The notes under the pieces were generated by a model that was given only the letters and a program-made list of their open reading frames with translations, was not told the origin of the DNA and did not search any database. Source: Petrolisthes cinctipes (lineage: Eukaryota > Arthropoda > Malacostraca > Decapoda > Porcellanidae). From it: a DNA stretch of 64,000 bases. Where the stretch lies: assembly GCA_033782935.1 (NCBI GenBank), contig JAWQEG010000167.1, forward strand, positions 186,001 to 250,000, written 5' to 3'. Shown here one piece after another: positions 43,832 to 54,189 of the stretch. The position numbers were made by a program, and so were the translations under genes. How positions within the stretch are numbered: the first letter of the stretch is position 1; every line of letters starts with the position of its first letter.

Positions 43832-46800
43832 CTAATCATACGACCGCAATATATCATGAACAATCTTGCACATAACATCATTACTGAATTTACAAAATAA
43901 ATCATCCAAAGTGTTAAATAAATAACCATCCCTTAAGTGCCCAGTTACAGGACAGATTTCCACGACATGTTTCTCTGTCTGGACTGAGCCACACACACAC
44001 ACACGTTCCTCCACAGGGAGGGAGCCCCGCCCCCGTCTATTCCACCGTCCCGTCTCGATAGCCAGTGAATGCCCTGAAACCCTGAACCTCGTGAACGAGA
44101 TTCTGTGTAGATCATTAATTGTGTGTCTCACTTTATATATATCATGCACTTTCATCGTCGGATTAATATCTTTATAAACATTACATCTAGATGTATCTAA
44201 TGACAAAATAGCTCTATGTACATTTCTTACGAATAATGACATGTCCGAGACTTCATCCTGGGTGTATCTTTTTACAATTTTGGCGACAGGTGTATTCATT
44301 GCATTAATAATTGTACCAACGAGAATAAAGGGATCATCATTCATGCCAGACCATTCTTGCCATAACTTGTGAAAAAATTTGTGCTGTTTGTGTTGTAAGA
44401 GGTCTGACAAGGTTGGGTAGCCAAGTTCAGCATAACAGACAAGATTGGGGGTATTCTTTCTCACCCCCAGCAACATTTTCATAGCCCAATGGTACAGTTT
44501 GATAACAGGTTTCGTGTCAGCACCGAACCATGATTCACATCCATACAACAGTGATGATGTGAGGGCTGCGTCAAACACACGACGTTTAACGATGAAAGGA
44601 ACATTGTTGTTTTTCCCTATAAAGGAAACAAATTTCAGAACTTGACAGATCTTCGCCTTGGCATGCTCTTTCACTGCTGATGAAACCGAGCCATCACATG
44701 TAAAGGGGGAACCTAGATACACATAACTGTCACAATACTCCACAACAAGGTCATCCACACACAGCGGTTCCCTGTCACCAGCTTCACCATTAACAACATA
44801 AAATTTAGTCTTTCCTACATTCACTTTCATACCGTACTCTTGACAAAATTTTGTTAATACATCCCGTTTATTCACAATACCAGTCCGTGTCGATGACAAT
44901 AAAACAGTGTCGTCCATTAACATTAGTATGTGTAGCCATTGCAGAAAGAGTTCAGGTTGGCATTCATTTTTAACTCTTTTTATCAATTCACTAACAAATA
45001 TGATAAACAAGAAACATGAGGTTGACAATCCCTGCCTTACACCCTGAGTAGCTGTGACCACCGCGGAGCCCATGATGCTCTCCGTGACGCTGTACATTGC
45101 CATCAGTGCCGCCAACATTACCCTGCCACACCCTGCTTGCTTCAACACCTCAAACATTTTATGGCGAGGAACAAGATCGTATGCCTTGGAAAAATCAATG
45201 AAGGTTACAAATAATTTAATTCTCTTTCTCCGTGCTATATCTGTTAGGAGTCTCAAGGTTACAACATGCTCCAGACATCCACTCTGTCTCTGCGCACCAG
45301 CTTGTTCCCTATAAGGAGTGAACCAGTGGTAGAGGCGCTCACACAAAACCATGTCATAGAGTTTAGTTATTGAATTGGTCACACTAATGCCTCGATAATT
45401 GCTTGGGTCAAGTCTGTCACCTTTCTTAAATACTGTAAACAGCTTGGCCCTTGTCCAAGACGTAGGGTACTGACCAGGGAGAAAAACATTATTAAATAGA
45501 GAGACCAGGTTGAGGATCCAGTGTGCAGGGAGCATCGAGACAACGCCTGGAGTTAGACCGTCAGGTCCACACGCCTTGTCGGGCTTCATTTTCCGGATTT
45601 GATGTTCCACTTCCTGGGGAGTAATTGGATCATCAAGAACGGGAATATTTACATTAGTGACAATACCAGGGTAGTTGGTGGTAACAAGCTTCGGGTTAAG
45701 CACCGTCTCAAAATGTGTCTTGAACTCCTCATCACTGGGTCGGCTCTCGGCAACACTACTGATCGCATTTACATTTCCCTTCCAGTCAATCGCTCTCCAA
45801 ACTCTCGAGTCATCTCCATCCTGCAGCAGTCTTTCCCATCTACCCAAAATACTATCACTGCAAAAGTTGTCAATCACACGGTCCTCACTCTTCCTCACAC
45901 ATTCATACAAAGCTTCTGTCACACCATCAGCCATCACGTTCACATCATCATTAACAGGTAAAACACATTGATGTAGGTTAACCTCAAACATAGTCTTAAC
46001 AATATTACCATATATCACAGGCTTCTTACTGAGCTTAGGTCTACTCAGGGGGCTATGAAGCGCCGAATGGTCTCCCAGCGACTCTGCCCTCATCAGAATG
46101 TCATCTAAGTCAGTGCCAATACTCGAAAAAGTCACAACAATTGGGGCATGGTCAGAAGGGAGGTCATTCCGCTGCAGAACACTGAAATCATTTACATGCT
46201 TCAACAAGTCAATCGAGGCAACACAAGTGTCAAGCTCGGATATCCAGGTGTCTCTCTTCTTGTAAGTCTTATTACTTTTGTAATGCTTATCAGGGGTCAT
46301 AAGATTATTAATAACTACTAAGTTATTCTCAATACAAACATTGAATAACACTTCAGCATTGTTATTAGCCGTTTTAGTATCGTCATGCAGAACAGGATAA
46401 GACAAATCAGGGGTCGAAACAGACTTGAACAGCTGAGCGGATCGAATACCGGCGGGAAGGTCTTTCACCAGACTTCCGAACCTACAGTTCATATCCCCCA
46501 TTATAACAAAACCATTGGTCATGTTACTGGAAAACAATTTCTCTTGGATAGCAGCAAAGGATGCATGTGAATAGTATGGGGAGTCACACGGTGGGATATA
46601 ACAGAATCCCATCAAAACACCTTGTAGATTCTTAAATTTTAGCCACACTTGGTCACCAATACTCACATCGACAGAATGAACTAGGCTCACTAGATTGTTC
46701 CTTACACACACCACTGTGCCACCTCTTTCTGCTGATCCAACTATAGCACTGCAATATGTCACATACCCTGGAAACTCAACTGCTAATCTTGTTTTTAACT

Positions 46801-46917
46801 TCATTGAGACATATAATATCATATTGACATAACAACAACCTGACAGATTCTTTCTCCAACTTTGTGCGTACTCCATTAATGTTCCAAGATACTATTTTTA
46901 GGTCATTTACATTACGA
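43832..46917 (-). CDS. LINE-3 ORF2: APE endonuclease and reverse transcriptase (one frameshift)
   Basis: About 1030 residues. The endonuclease starts NDLKIVSWNINGVRTKLEKE with CLNEVK (metal-binding Glu). A one-base frameshift in the A-run at about 46792-46796 separates it from the 1014-residue frame that follows, which has GGTVVCVRNN, FVIMGDMNCRFG and SDHAPIVVTF. The RT has KMKPDKACGPDGLTP, DPSNYRGISVTNSITKL, FIDFSKAYDLVPR, GVRQGLSTSCFLF, the active site LMLMDDTVLL (MDD in place of YADD) and YVYLGSPFTCDGS. A C-terminal CCHC finger (RVCVCGSVQ, HVVEICP) lies near 44000-43930. It nicks DNA and copies LINE RNA in place. The clade is left open. Confidence 0.85.
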
Positions 46918-46922
46918 GGTTG

Positions 46923-47675
46923 TCAAAAGGCCTGTAGGTTCCAGCTGTCGATTACGACGCCGTCTCGATACAGTTTCCCTTCCCTGGTGTTGAAATGAAT
47001 GACACAGCCCGCGTTCCCTGCTCGTTCCTTCTCCGTCCTCTCAGTGTCGTACAACCTCTTCCATTCCTTTCTCACTGCCGGATGAATATCTTCCTTCACA
47101 TAGATCTTCTTAAAATCCTCAGCGGCTGTCTTCAAATTCTTAGCTCGCTCCAGGATGTGTTGCCTCTGCGATTCATCGTTGAGAGTCAACAGGATAGGGG
47201 GGCACCGGCGGTTCCTACCGTCCTGCACCGTACCTCCTAACCTGCGATGAGTCCCAACAACGTTGTTTACACCAAGCTTTTCCCATACCTTGTTTAGCTT
47301 GCTTTCGTCATCGACTGCTCCACTGAGGGATTCCTGCTCGCCAGGTACCCCTAGGATGACAATATTCGCCCTCCTCTCCTTGCGATCCAAGGCTTCAAGG
47401 TAAAACTGCTGCTTGCAGATGATGTCAGCTTGTTTGTCGATCTTGGCTTCTAAGGCATCCATCTTCTTGTTGATGACGCTTGTGGGCGAAACCACGAGTT
47501 TCTTTATCTTGTCTAGTTCTTCCATCACCTCACTCAATTTCTTGCTTATGCTTGCAGAGCCTTCATCACTATCTCTCATTGTCATGATCATATCGACCAG
47601 TTCACTTTTCCTTAGGTTCTCGAGCTGGTTCCGGGGTATCGTCTTTGGCTCAGACACCTGCTTTGCCATGGTCAC
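46923..47675 (-). CDS. LINE-3 ORF1: coiled-coil RNA-binding protein
   Basis: 250 residues, uninterrupted, beginning MTMAKQVSEPKTIPRNQLEN. An N-terminal coiled coil (SKKLSEVMEELDKIKKLV, then DALEAKIDKQADII, residues about 40-90) is followed by an RRM-like part (RRANIVILGVPGEQES; RCPPILLTLNDESQRQHILE) and a basic C-terminal domain ending GKLYRDGVVIDSWNLQAF. This is the L1-ORF1 (transposase 22) layout: trimeric RNA chaperone coating the LINE RNA. It lies directly before ORF2 with a gap of a few bases. A Met two codons after the first could also serve as start. Confidence 0.85.
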   Translation of the reverse strand: MTMAKQVSEPKTIPRNQLENLRKSELVDMIMTMRDSDEGSASISKKLSEVMEELDKIKKLVVSPTSVINKKMDALEAKIDKQADIICKQQFYLEALDRKERRANIVILGVPGEQESLSGAVDDESKLNKVWEKLGVNNVVGTHRRLGGTVQDGRNRRCPPILLTLNDESQRQHILERAKNLKTAAEDFKKIYVKEDIHPAVRKEWKRLYDTERTEKERAGNAGCVIHFNTREGKLYRDGVVIDSWNLQAF

Positions 47676-47756
47676 TGAGCTAGAGCGGACACGCCTTCAC
47701 ACCACGGTGTCTGAGCACACACACACACACATACATTGAGAGAGTTCAGAAGAGCA

Positions 47757-48407
47757 CAAACATGCTATCAGAAGGACAGGGGAGATTGAGGAGCATCATA
47801 GCCTGTGTAAGATCTTTGGCTGTGATTAAAACACCCTTACCGTATTTGTTATGTGGTCCATTGGTAGTAATCCAATTTCTTTCTCCAGATACCGGGAAGC
47901 ATGGATAAGGTTACCACGTCCCTCCCTGTAGCAAGCTACAAACCAAAAGGGTGTAGGAACCCGACGCTCCTTAGGGACATGCTCTACAGAGTCATCAAAG
48001 ATGTTAGGGCAGTAGTCATTTTCACTGTCAACTACATTTGTAAACCGCATCACCTGAACTTTGCAGTGAGTATCCCCCACAATCAGAGAATCTTTTGTCT
48101 CTAAAGCTGCTTTGGCAGCAGCAATTGTGTTGAAAGTAATATAGCACCCATTAGACCTACAGTCACTGTCATAATTGATTCGGATACGAAGAACCACTCC
48201 AAAACACTTAAAAATGGAGTGGATAGCGCCATAGGAAAAGGATGCAAGTACGTTCGTTAACATCAACGTGTCCAAACCGCTAACAGGGTTCATCGACACA
48301 ACACCCAACCTGTTGGGTCTACTCTTATTTGCAGCCTTCTGCATACCACCACGACCAGAGAGTGACGTCACCATTCGAGGAAGAGATTGGGGCTTTTCGT
48401 TATCCAT
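47757..48407 (-). pseudogene. LINE-2 ORF1, N-terminal part
   Basis: ATG at 48407 (MDNEKPQSLPRMVTSLSGRG) aligns with the LINE-1 ORF1 start at 30519. The RRM-like region FGVVLRIRINYDSDCRS is kept; a frameshift occurs near 47835 and the frame is then cut by the LINE-3 insertion. Confidence 0.75.
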
Positions 48408-48842
48408 ATATTATTGATTTTGTTATATTGGCCCCAGGAGCCAAGAGCTACTACCTACCAGGCAGATGAGGGGACCGAGCACTGGTCACCGTGGGTACCT
48501 CTTCCCCCACGGGGCCACTCGTTTTAAAAAGCAGCCCAAATGGCTCGAAAGTTTGCCCACAACGATGCTAAGACCCCCTTCCCCAACATTTCCCGGCCCA
48601 GACACCCAACCATCCAACAAAGGACGGCCCCTAGAGGGCGGTCCCTCTGGAGTGCAGCACTGTTGGCAGCCTATTGCATAGGAACCATTTAGTCTGGTCT
48701 CTCACTGGTGACCTTACTAGCATGGGAAGCCCTCTCTCCTAGAAATCGGGGCAGAGCAGGGGCTGGAACCCCCTCTAGTCCAGCTCGCCAGGTCTGCGAG
48801 AAACGCAAACCCCCCCCCCCCCCCACCACCACCACGTCAAGG

Positions 48843-49988
48843 CGGTTGGTCCCGTTGGTGGGAGGGATAATCCTCGGGTTATTCATAGTTTTTTTCTACA
48901 CATTTTTATGCAGGAATCCTAATCTTACGTTAATTGTATAATTAAGCAAGTCTAACACTGTAAATTATTAATTAGGTGCTGTTCCAAGACCTTTCTACTC
49001 GATTACTTTAATTAATAATTCAAATTAAAGCTACACTGGTTCGATTATATTTTTCAGATCGTTTCCTAGACTTTCAGAAATAATTTCTTCACACTTTTGC
49101 TGCTACTTTCAATGCAGTTCACGCCTGTATCACTCGTAAATTTAATTCTTACCTTATGAGGTTCGTCGTAGTCTCTAGGCACCTCTATCAGCTTCGTGCA
49201 GCCAGCTACTCTCTCCTCTACACCCTTGCTTACCTGCCCCAACCAATTGGCTAAACAACCAGTTAGGGATTAGACTTGAAGCCTTGTGAATACTCTGGTA
49301 TCAAACCGAGATACTCGACCTCTGACTATCTCTCGGTCAAACGAGAGACAAAAGAATTCCAGCCTGCCACAGGCAGGCAACCCGCTGTCCTGGGTGGTGT
49401 GAGATGGTGGTGACTATAGGGTCCGCAGACTCCGCACATCCTTGAATACTGCACCAGCTTCCCTCACACACTCGTTCGATTACCCTACATCTGGCTATCT
49501 TAACATCCTGTCTAATAATACACACCAGTCATACATGCAACTCAATTAGCGACATATATGTAAATTTCTATAATTTTCCCACTTCATGATACCGTATGTA
49601 ACTCGAGAAATCAACTGTCCTAGGTATAACTTATTTCCTTCGATTTTATATATAGACAAGGGATACGGACACAAGTAGGACAGTTAGAAAATGCTACTGT
49701 AGTTCAGATACCTTCTGAGAAAGGCGCTGTGTGTGATAATAAATCTGTACCGTACCACGTAGATAAAGTACTAGCTAGCTAACGCAACCAGCGGAATCAA
49801 CTCCGCCCAGTTATTCATTGTCTATGCTACGAATTTATTATAATTATTATGCCACTATCAATCGACTCATGACAATATATAGCCTATATATACATATATA
49901 ATTCCTCTAATTACTGTCTTTCTTTAATATGGTAGTGTAATACTGAAGCCAGTACATAACCGGGATTATTTTGTCCTTTCTGCTATAG
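48843..49988. other. No gene seen
   Basis: AT-rich non-coding sequence between the LINE-2 5' end and the exon at 49989. It probably contains promoter, 5' UTR or intron of that gene, but I cannot place a core promoter. Confidence 0.4.
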
Positions 49989-50184
49989 CTACACTGGGAA
50001 TGGAGTTAAAGGAGCTGCTGGTCCTGTTACTGACTGTTGTGATTGCGAAGACCTACTCTGGACCTTTGAATGAAGAACACACAGAGGTGACGATGAATCA
50101 CATATTGAGGCAACATATATCTGGTTGTCATTTGATACTGCTGACCACTACGCCTCACTCGTCTATGGCATTGACTCTTTTCAG
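49989..50184 (+). CDS. Candidate first coding exon of a secreted or membrane protein (ionotropic receptor-like?)
   Basis: A splice acceptor (TTTGTCCTTTCTGCTATAG, ending 49988) and a donor (TTTTCAG then GTAATA at 50184/50185) frame an exon with ATG at 50000. The encoded start MELKELLVLLLTVVIAKTYS is a strong signal peptide. It continues LNEEHTEVTMNHILRQHIS, GCHLILLTTTPHSSMALTLF and ends in phase 2 at the donor. The pattern (signal peptide, ILR..ISGCHL.LLTTTP) reminds me of N-terminal regions of divergent ionotropic receptors of crustaceans, chemosensory ligand-gated channels, but one exon cannot prove it. No later exon is recognised before the window end. It stands apart from the transposons around it and is the best host-gene signal here. 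Confidence 0.45.
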
Positions 50185-50557
50185 GTAATACAAATTACTA
50201 CATCGGCACGAAGATATGACTGGTTCAGAGTAGAATGAAAATTACACAAAACTATATAGGGTCACTTTATATCTTTCCCTGATCATATGAAATTCACTAA
50301 TAAAGTAGTATATGAATTGTAAAGGAACGGGGATAGAACTCTTACACCCGCACACAAGAAAACAAAAAGAAACCCAGATATAAAACTATACACTTATTTA
50401 CAACAAACACTTAATACAAAAATTAAATTAGACCCTAAAGCACTCTTCCAGGTTAATTAACCCAACTTATAGTAACTAGGGAATTACACTGCTGAATAAA
50501 GACTTTTCTGAGTCAGTACTTTAGGACTTCAGAGAGTCCTAGGTACACGCCAGGGAA
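50185..50557. other. Probable intron, no other feature
   Basis: AT-rich sequence after the splice donor at 50184. No second exon is recognised. Confidence 0.35.
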
Positions 50558-50826
50558 GCATATTCTCGTTCTGTGAAACATTTTAGACACCTTGAGCACC
50601 ACCTCCTCCTTCTCGTGGCCTTTCAGCCAATTACACGGCAGCAATCCATGTACAATGTAGATAATCATATATTATTCATCTATTCATGCATAAAATACGT
50701 AAAAAAATGTGATTAAATGTATTGCTGGCATCCGATATGCTGCGCTGCTGTGTGATTTGCTGAAAGGCCACTGGAAGGAGGAGGGACTCAAGGTGACAAA
50801 AATGTTTCACAGAACGGGAATATGCG
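50558..50826. mobile_element. ~270-bp inverted-repeat MITE
   Basis: Ends GCATATTC with inverted similarity of about 90 bp per side (GTTCTGTGAAACATTTT ... CACCTTGAG ... CCTCCTCCTTC ... TGGCCTTTCAGC). Central AT-rich loop about 60 bp. No clear target duplication, so the superfamily is open. It lies in the presumed intron after the exon at 49989. Confidence 0.75.
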
Positions 50827-51474
50827 TCGGGGAACTGCGAAGAAACAGTGAGTCCGAATCCCACGCCTACGGGTCACAGGGATGACCATGGAAAATGGTC
50901 AATATAATAACTAATCAGATTAAGTCATTTTTCCCTGGCTTTAATAGCCCAATTAAATAATGACACAACATAGTCATAGAGCAAAATGGGGATATGTAAT
51001 ACTGGAATTTAAGCACTTGGTAAACCAATATTTACACTTATTAAAGTAAACGTTTAATCGAAAGAACCTTGCATGACAAAATCTGATCTGTTAGCTGAAG
51101 CCTGAAGTAGAGTGTTGTCTACTTGTGTTATTCAACATAACAATATGAAATATAATGTCACTGTCGTTTTTACGTACATATATATGGTAATTACAGGAAT
51201 AGATAAGTGATGAAAATATTGTTTATCCTCACAATTCATGCAACACTGACTGGTCACTGGTCACTGGTGGTGGCTTGTGGGTGAGATGGCTGTAGCCAAG
51301 TCCCTGACTGCCAGCCACAGTGTTACCACCTCTAAACTAGCTTGCTAGGGACCGCGTAAATGTAAAAATTCTGCTGTCGAATGAATGCTACATCCATGAT
51401 GCTCCAGACTTGTTGCTGGTGTCAAATTTTACTACACCCTCGAATTAAGGGTTAACCGGTGACGGGGGTGTGCA
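50827..51474. other. No gene seen
   Basis: Non-coding spacer or intron. A short local duplication TGGTCACTGG occurs near 51251. Confidence 0.4.
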
Positions 51475-52424
51475 GGAATCGGGGTTCTGCAGCTAAGGCA
51501 ACAGCAAGCAGTCTTGGTGCAAATGGTGATGATGTCTGCCTGCTGCTGCCTTTGCTGAGGTGGTTGGGCGTCGGTGTACCGGTTGGAACTACATATATCT
51601 ACATATAATATACCTACATATAAGGTGGTGACTCATATACCATGTACCCTCACATGATCGCTCAAACTAGCTGACCTAGACATAAACCGGTCCATGGGAA
51701 CCAAGCTTCCTCAGCAATAAGTGACGTTACAAGTCACGAGGTACAACACAGAGAGCTCCTACTGTACCTCCTATACGGTAGTATGCTAGAGATACCCGAT
51801 CGCTACACAAGGGGTCTCATAGCCATCTCTCTCTCTTTAAAGTTAGCTCCTAAGTCTAACTTAACCCTTTTGTAAATCTGTACTACCACTTGGGTTATTA
51901 ATAAAATCTTGTTAAACAAAGACAAGGTGTGCTAACTCTCCATACCATAATAATCACATAACCTATTCTAAAAATATACTCCGAACAGACACAGCCAGCC
52001 ACGACAATAAACAACAGATTTGTGTAAGTGACCGTTCGCACTAGCACATCGGCCGTCTTCCTCCCACGAGCTTGGAGTGAGCTGAAGACTTTACCACCAT
52101 CAATTCCGGCTACTTTGGTAGCCTCCACGCCCTTCCTCCACAGTTAAAGACACTTCTCCGTCCCTCAGTTATGGTGGTGAGGTGGTGGCGGCAGAGAGAA
52201 GGATGCCCTTCCTGTGGACGAAGTAGTCGTGGTAGTCTGCAGTCAAGCAACAATAGCCCTTAACAAAGTTGAACCACTTCACCCTGCCAGCAAGACAGCT
52301 GGCAGAGGAAGTGGTATTGTTGGCTGGAGGTGTTGCTGGGCTCATGGCTGAACGTTGACTCCTCTCTCTCCTGAAAGAAGATTTTGGGCTTTATGCCTAT
52401 CGACAGATCATGTCGGTCATTCAG
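51475..52424 (-). pseudogene. Cold-shock domain unit 4, split by a solo LTR
   Basis: Minus strand, ATG at 52345 (MSPATPPANNTTSSASCLAG), preceded by the shared leader (TGAATGACCGACATGATCTG, GATAGGCATAAAGC). The cold-shock domain is the best preserved here: GRVKWFNFVKGYCCL, DYHDYFVHRKGILLSAATTS, then after a stop LRDGEVSLTVEEG. KWFN and FVH are the hallmark RNP motifs of bacterial Csp and animal Y-box proteins. After a GRR block the unit is split by an LTR at 52048-51575 and resumes with TPNHLSKG, matching unit 3. It ends near 51475, short of the acidic and C-terminal blocks. Confidence 0.72.
51575..52048 (+). repeat. Solo LTR of the A/B errantivirus-like family
   Basis: 474 bp, TGTACCGGTTGG to CACTAGCACA, flanked by a perfect 4-bp duplication TCGG (51571-51574 and 52049-52052). 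Removing it joins unit 4 sequence to match unit 3 (36286-36300). AATAAA at 51900-51905. It is left by recombination between the two LTRs of a complete element, and it fixes the LTR ends of A and B. Confidence 0.92.
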
Positions 52425-52429
52425 GCAGT

Positions 52430-52612
52430 CACGTCTTCCCCCGGTCTACAAGGTTGCAATCCTTGCTCTTACAGCCAGGTACCTACTTACTGCTAGGTGA
52501 ACAAGAACATAAGGGGCTAGGAAAATTGTCCAACAATTCCACTGACTCGGGAATCGAACCCGGGATCTCACTTGCTAGTTGAGGATGATAATCATTACAC
52601 CATCAGTAACCC
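52430..52612 (-). mobile_element. tRNA-derived SINE (family with GTACCTGG tail block)
   Basis: On the minus strand, box A-like GATGGTGTAATGATTATC and box B GGGTTCGATTCCCGA give a tRNA-like head, followed by CCTAGCAGTAAGTAGGTACC, a tail block I recall from decapod SINEs. The left boundary is approximate. Internal RNA polymerase III promoter; not a functional tRNA gene because the acceptor stem does not pair. Confidence 0.75.
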
Positions 52613-52766
52613 TTCTCACTCTCCTGGGCCCACTTTCACCCTTATATTTCCTTTCAGACTCATCTCGAGAATGATGGAGACTTAAAACTGGACCCTAAAT
52701 TGAAACTTGAGAGGTGAGAGATTGAAACACGAAGTTAAAATAGAGAGACCCTTGAGCAACACCTTG

Positions 52767-52940
52767 ATTTTTTTTTTTTTTTACATGTTCCGACACTGGA
52801 CATAGGTTTTGGTGGCCTTATAGTTAGTGCCTGAAACTCAAATCGGAAGAGTAAATAATCTCAGGCCCTCACCTGAGAGGTTCGATCTCCCGACTTTTGA
52901 ATTTCAAGTCCAGAACACTAACCACTCGGCCACCTCCCCT
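52767..52940 (-). mobile_element. tRNA-derived SINE, short copy
   Basis: Minus strand: GGGGAGGTGGCCGAGTGGTT (box A) and GGGAGATCGAACCTCTC (box B), ending ATGTCCAGTGTCGGAACATG and a poly(A) tract at 52783-52767. A deletion removes the middle found in the sister copy at 55139. Confidence 0.85.
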
Positions 52941-53049
52941 ACTACGAGATATGCTCTGACCAAATCCTTATTACCTCTTAAAAGATCATAATAAGGGTGT
53001 AAACTGGCAGGGATAAAGACCATACATACAATTGGCTTCACTTCTGTGT

Positions 53050-53156
53050 CTACCACTTTGCATTGCCAATGTTGAACCGCCTAGAAATTTGAATCCCGAA
53101 CCACGTGTGATCATGAGGCGAACCACTCATTACACAGTGAAATGGAAAGAGGGGTT
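53050..53156 (-). repeat. SINE-like repeat, third family, copy 1
   Basis: Minus-strand TAATGAGTGGTTCGCCTCAT, then GTGGTTCGGGATTCAAAT resembles box A/box B spacing of a tRNA. About 85% similar by eye to 57890-57999 on the plus strand. No poly(A) tail seen. Confidence 0.6.
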
Positions 53157-53865
53157 GAGTTGAAATGCTAAAGCATCAACAGTGATCGAGTAGTATTATT
53201 TGCTGTATTATACAAAATTAATACCGAATTTATGTCACAGTATAATTGACATGCCAGCAATTGTTTATTAAATAATACTATATTTATGAGTCACTTAGTA
53301 AGTCATTTTAATCCTGCCAGTTACTAGTAAAGAGAAAGGAAATAATCAATACGAAAACCTACATAACCCTTAACGCTATCCGTGCTGAGGAGGTGACTTA
53401 TGGATACCATCAATAGCTTTTCCACAAGTAAATACTGTTTTCTTATAAAAGCCTAATATTAAACATTTGTACTACCAAAACTCAAAAAATATAACCAATA
53501 ATCACTCTGAGCGAAAAAAAAAACTGGGTTGAAATAGGCTCAGTATCACATTACAGTGTTTTTTATATTTTTTTGTTTCGAAACATTACGAAAAACACGT
53601 TAACAATTGACACACCGGACACAGCGATCATAGCGATATGGCAGGTGGTGTGACTTGTGGCTATATGAGTTGCCAGTTTGTCACTAGAACGTCAGTTACC
53701 TTCCATATATCAATGAGATAGGGTGTGTTTGGTTAGCTGTATTATTATTCTTCACTAAAATTCGATATATACTGTACACCCGAGCTCGTAAATTCGCGAC
53801 CACGTACAATGTTTATGAGATTTGAGCTGGTAACATTTATTTAGTGAGGAATCAGAGTAGGTGGA
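53157..53865. other. No gene seen
   Basis: AT-rich spacer without recognisable coding or repeat structure. Confidence 0.45.
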
Positions 53866-54189
53866 ACCACAGAGCTAAAAACCTAGAGCGCTGAACCCTG
53901 TGTTATTAGATAGGAGAGGCGTGTCACAACAGGCGAGCGCTCTATTGTATAGATACTTGCCCATTGAACTCCCGTACGTACTTGTATAGTATGTTTCTTT
54001 CCACCGTTATTGACATTTCCCTGATTTGTAAAGCATTGTATCTTGTTATCTAATTATAAAGGTTTTGTTAAATCAATTAACAAGGCTCAGATAATGTCCA
54101 TACGGAAAATTATGCAAAGAAATTAAACTTAAACTGGTTTATTAAACAAGACAAATATATATAACTGTAATCTGTCTCCCTCTCCCTCC

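Larger units (their letters stand above)
43669..47757 (-). mobile_element. LINE-3: nearly intact two-ORF LINE
   Basis: A 4.1-kb element on the minus strand: short 5' UTR with (GT)n (47757-47676), ORF1 (47675-46923), ORF2 (from about 46917 to 43832), 3' UTR and a (TAGA)n tail at 43669-43684. ORF2 begins within a few bases of the ORF1 stop. Only one frameshift is seen, so this is the youngest autonomous-type element in the window. It sits inside LINE-2 next to two other LINE 3' ends, showing repeated insertion at the same spot. Confidence 0.88.
39786..48842 (-). mobile_element. LINE-2: relative of LINE-1, with 3' end, interrupted by LINE-3
   Basis: Minus strand. 5' UTR 48842-48408, ORF1 N-terminal part 48407-47757, a 4.7-kb nested insertion (47756-43015), ORF1 continuation 43014 to about 41945, RT 41935-40429, C-terminal zinc-finger region and 3' UTR to a TGAT-type tail at 39786-39802. 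Compared with LINE-1, about 135 bp of ORF1 are lost at the nested insertion. About 985 bp spanning the ORF1 end and the endonuclease are deleted at about 41945. About 45 bp in the RT are lost at about 41280. It is a dead copy but supplies the RT active site and 3' end that LINE-1 lacks. Confidence 0.82.

Noticed and set aside
46923..47675. Host coiled-coil gene
   Set aside because: The layout matches L1-type ORF1 and it sits a few bases before an endonuclease-RT frame in the same orientation.
52430..52612. Functional tRNA genes at the box A/box B sites here and at 52767, 55139 and 26142
   Set aside because: Acceptor stems do not pair and the sequences continue into long unrelated bodies or poly(A), so they are SINEs.
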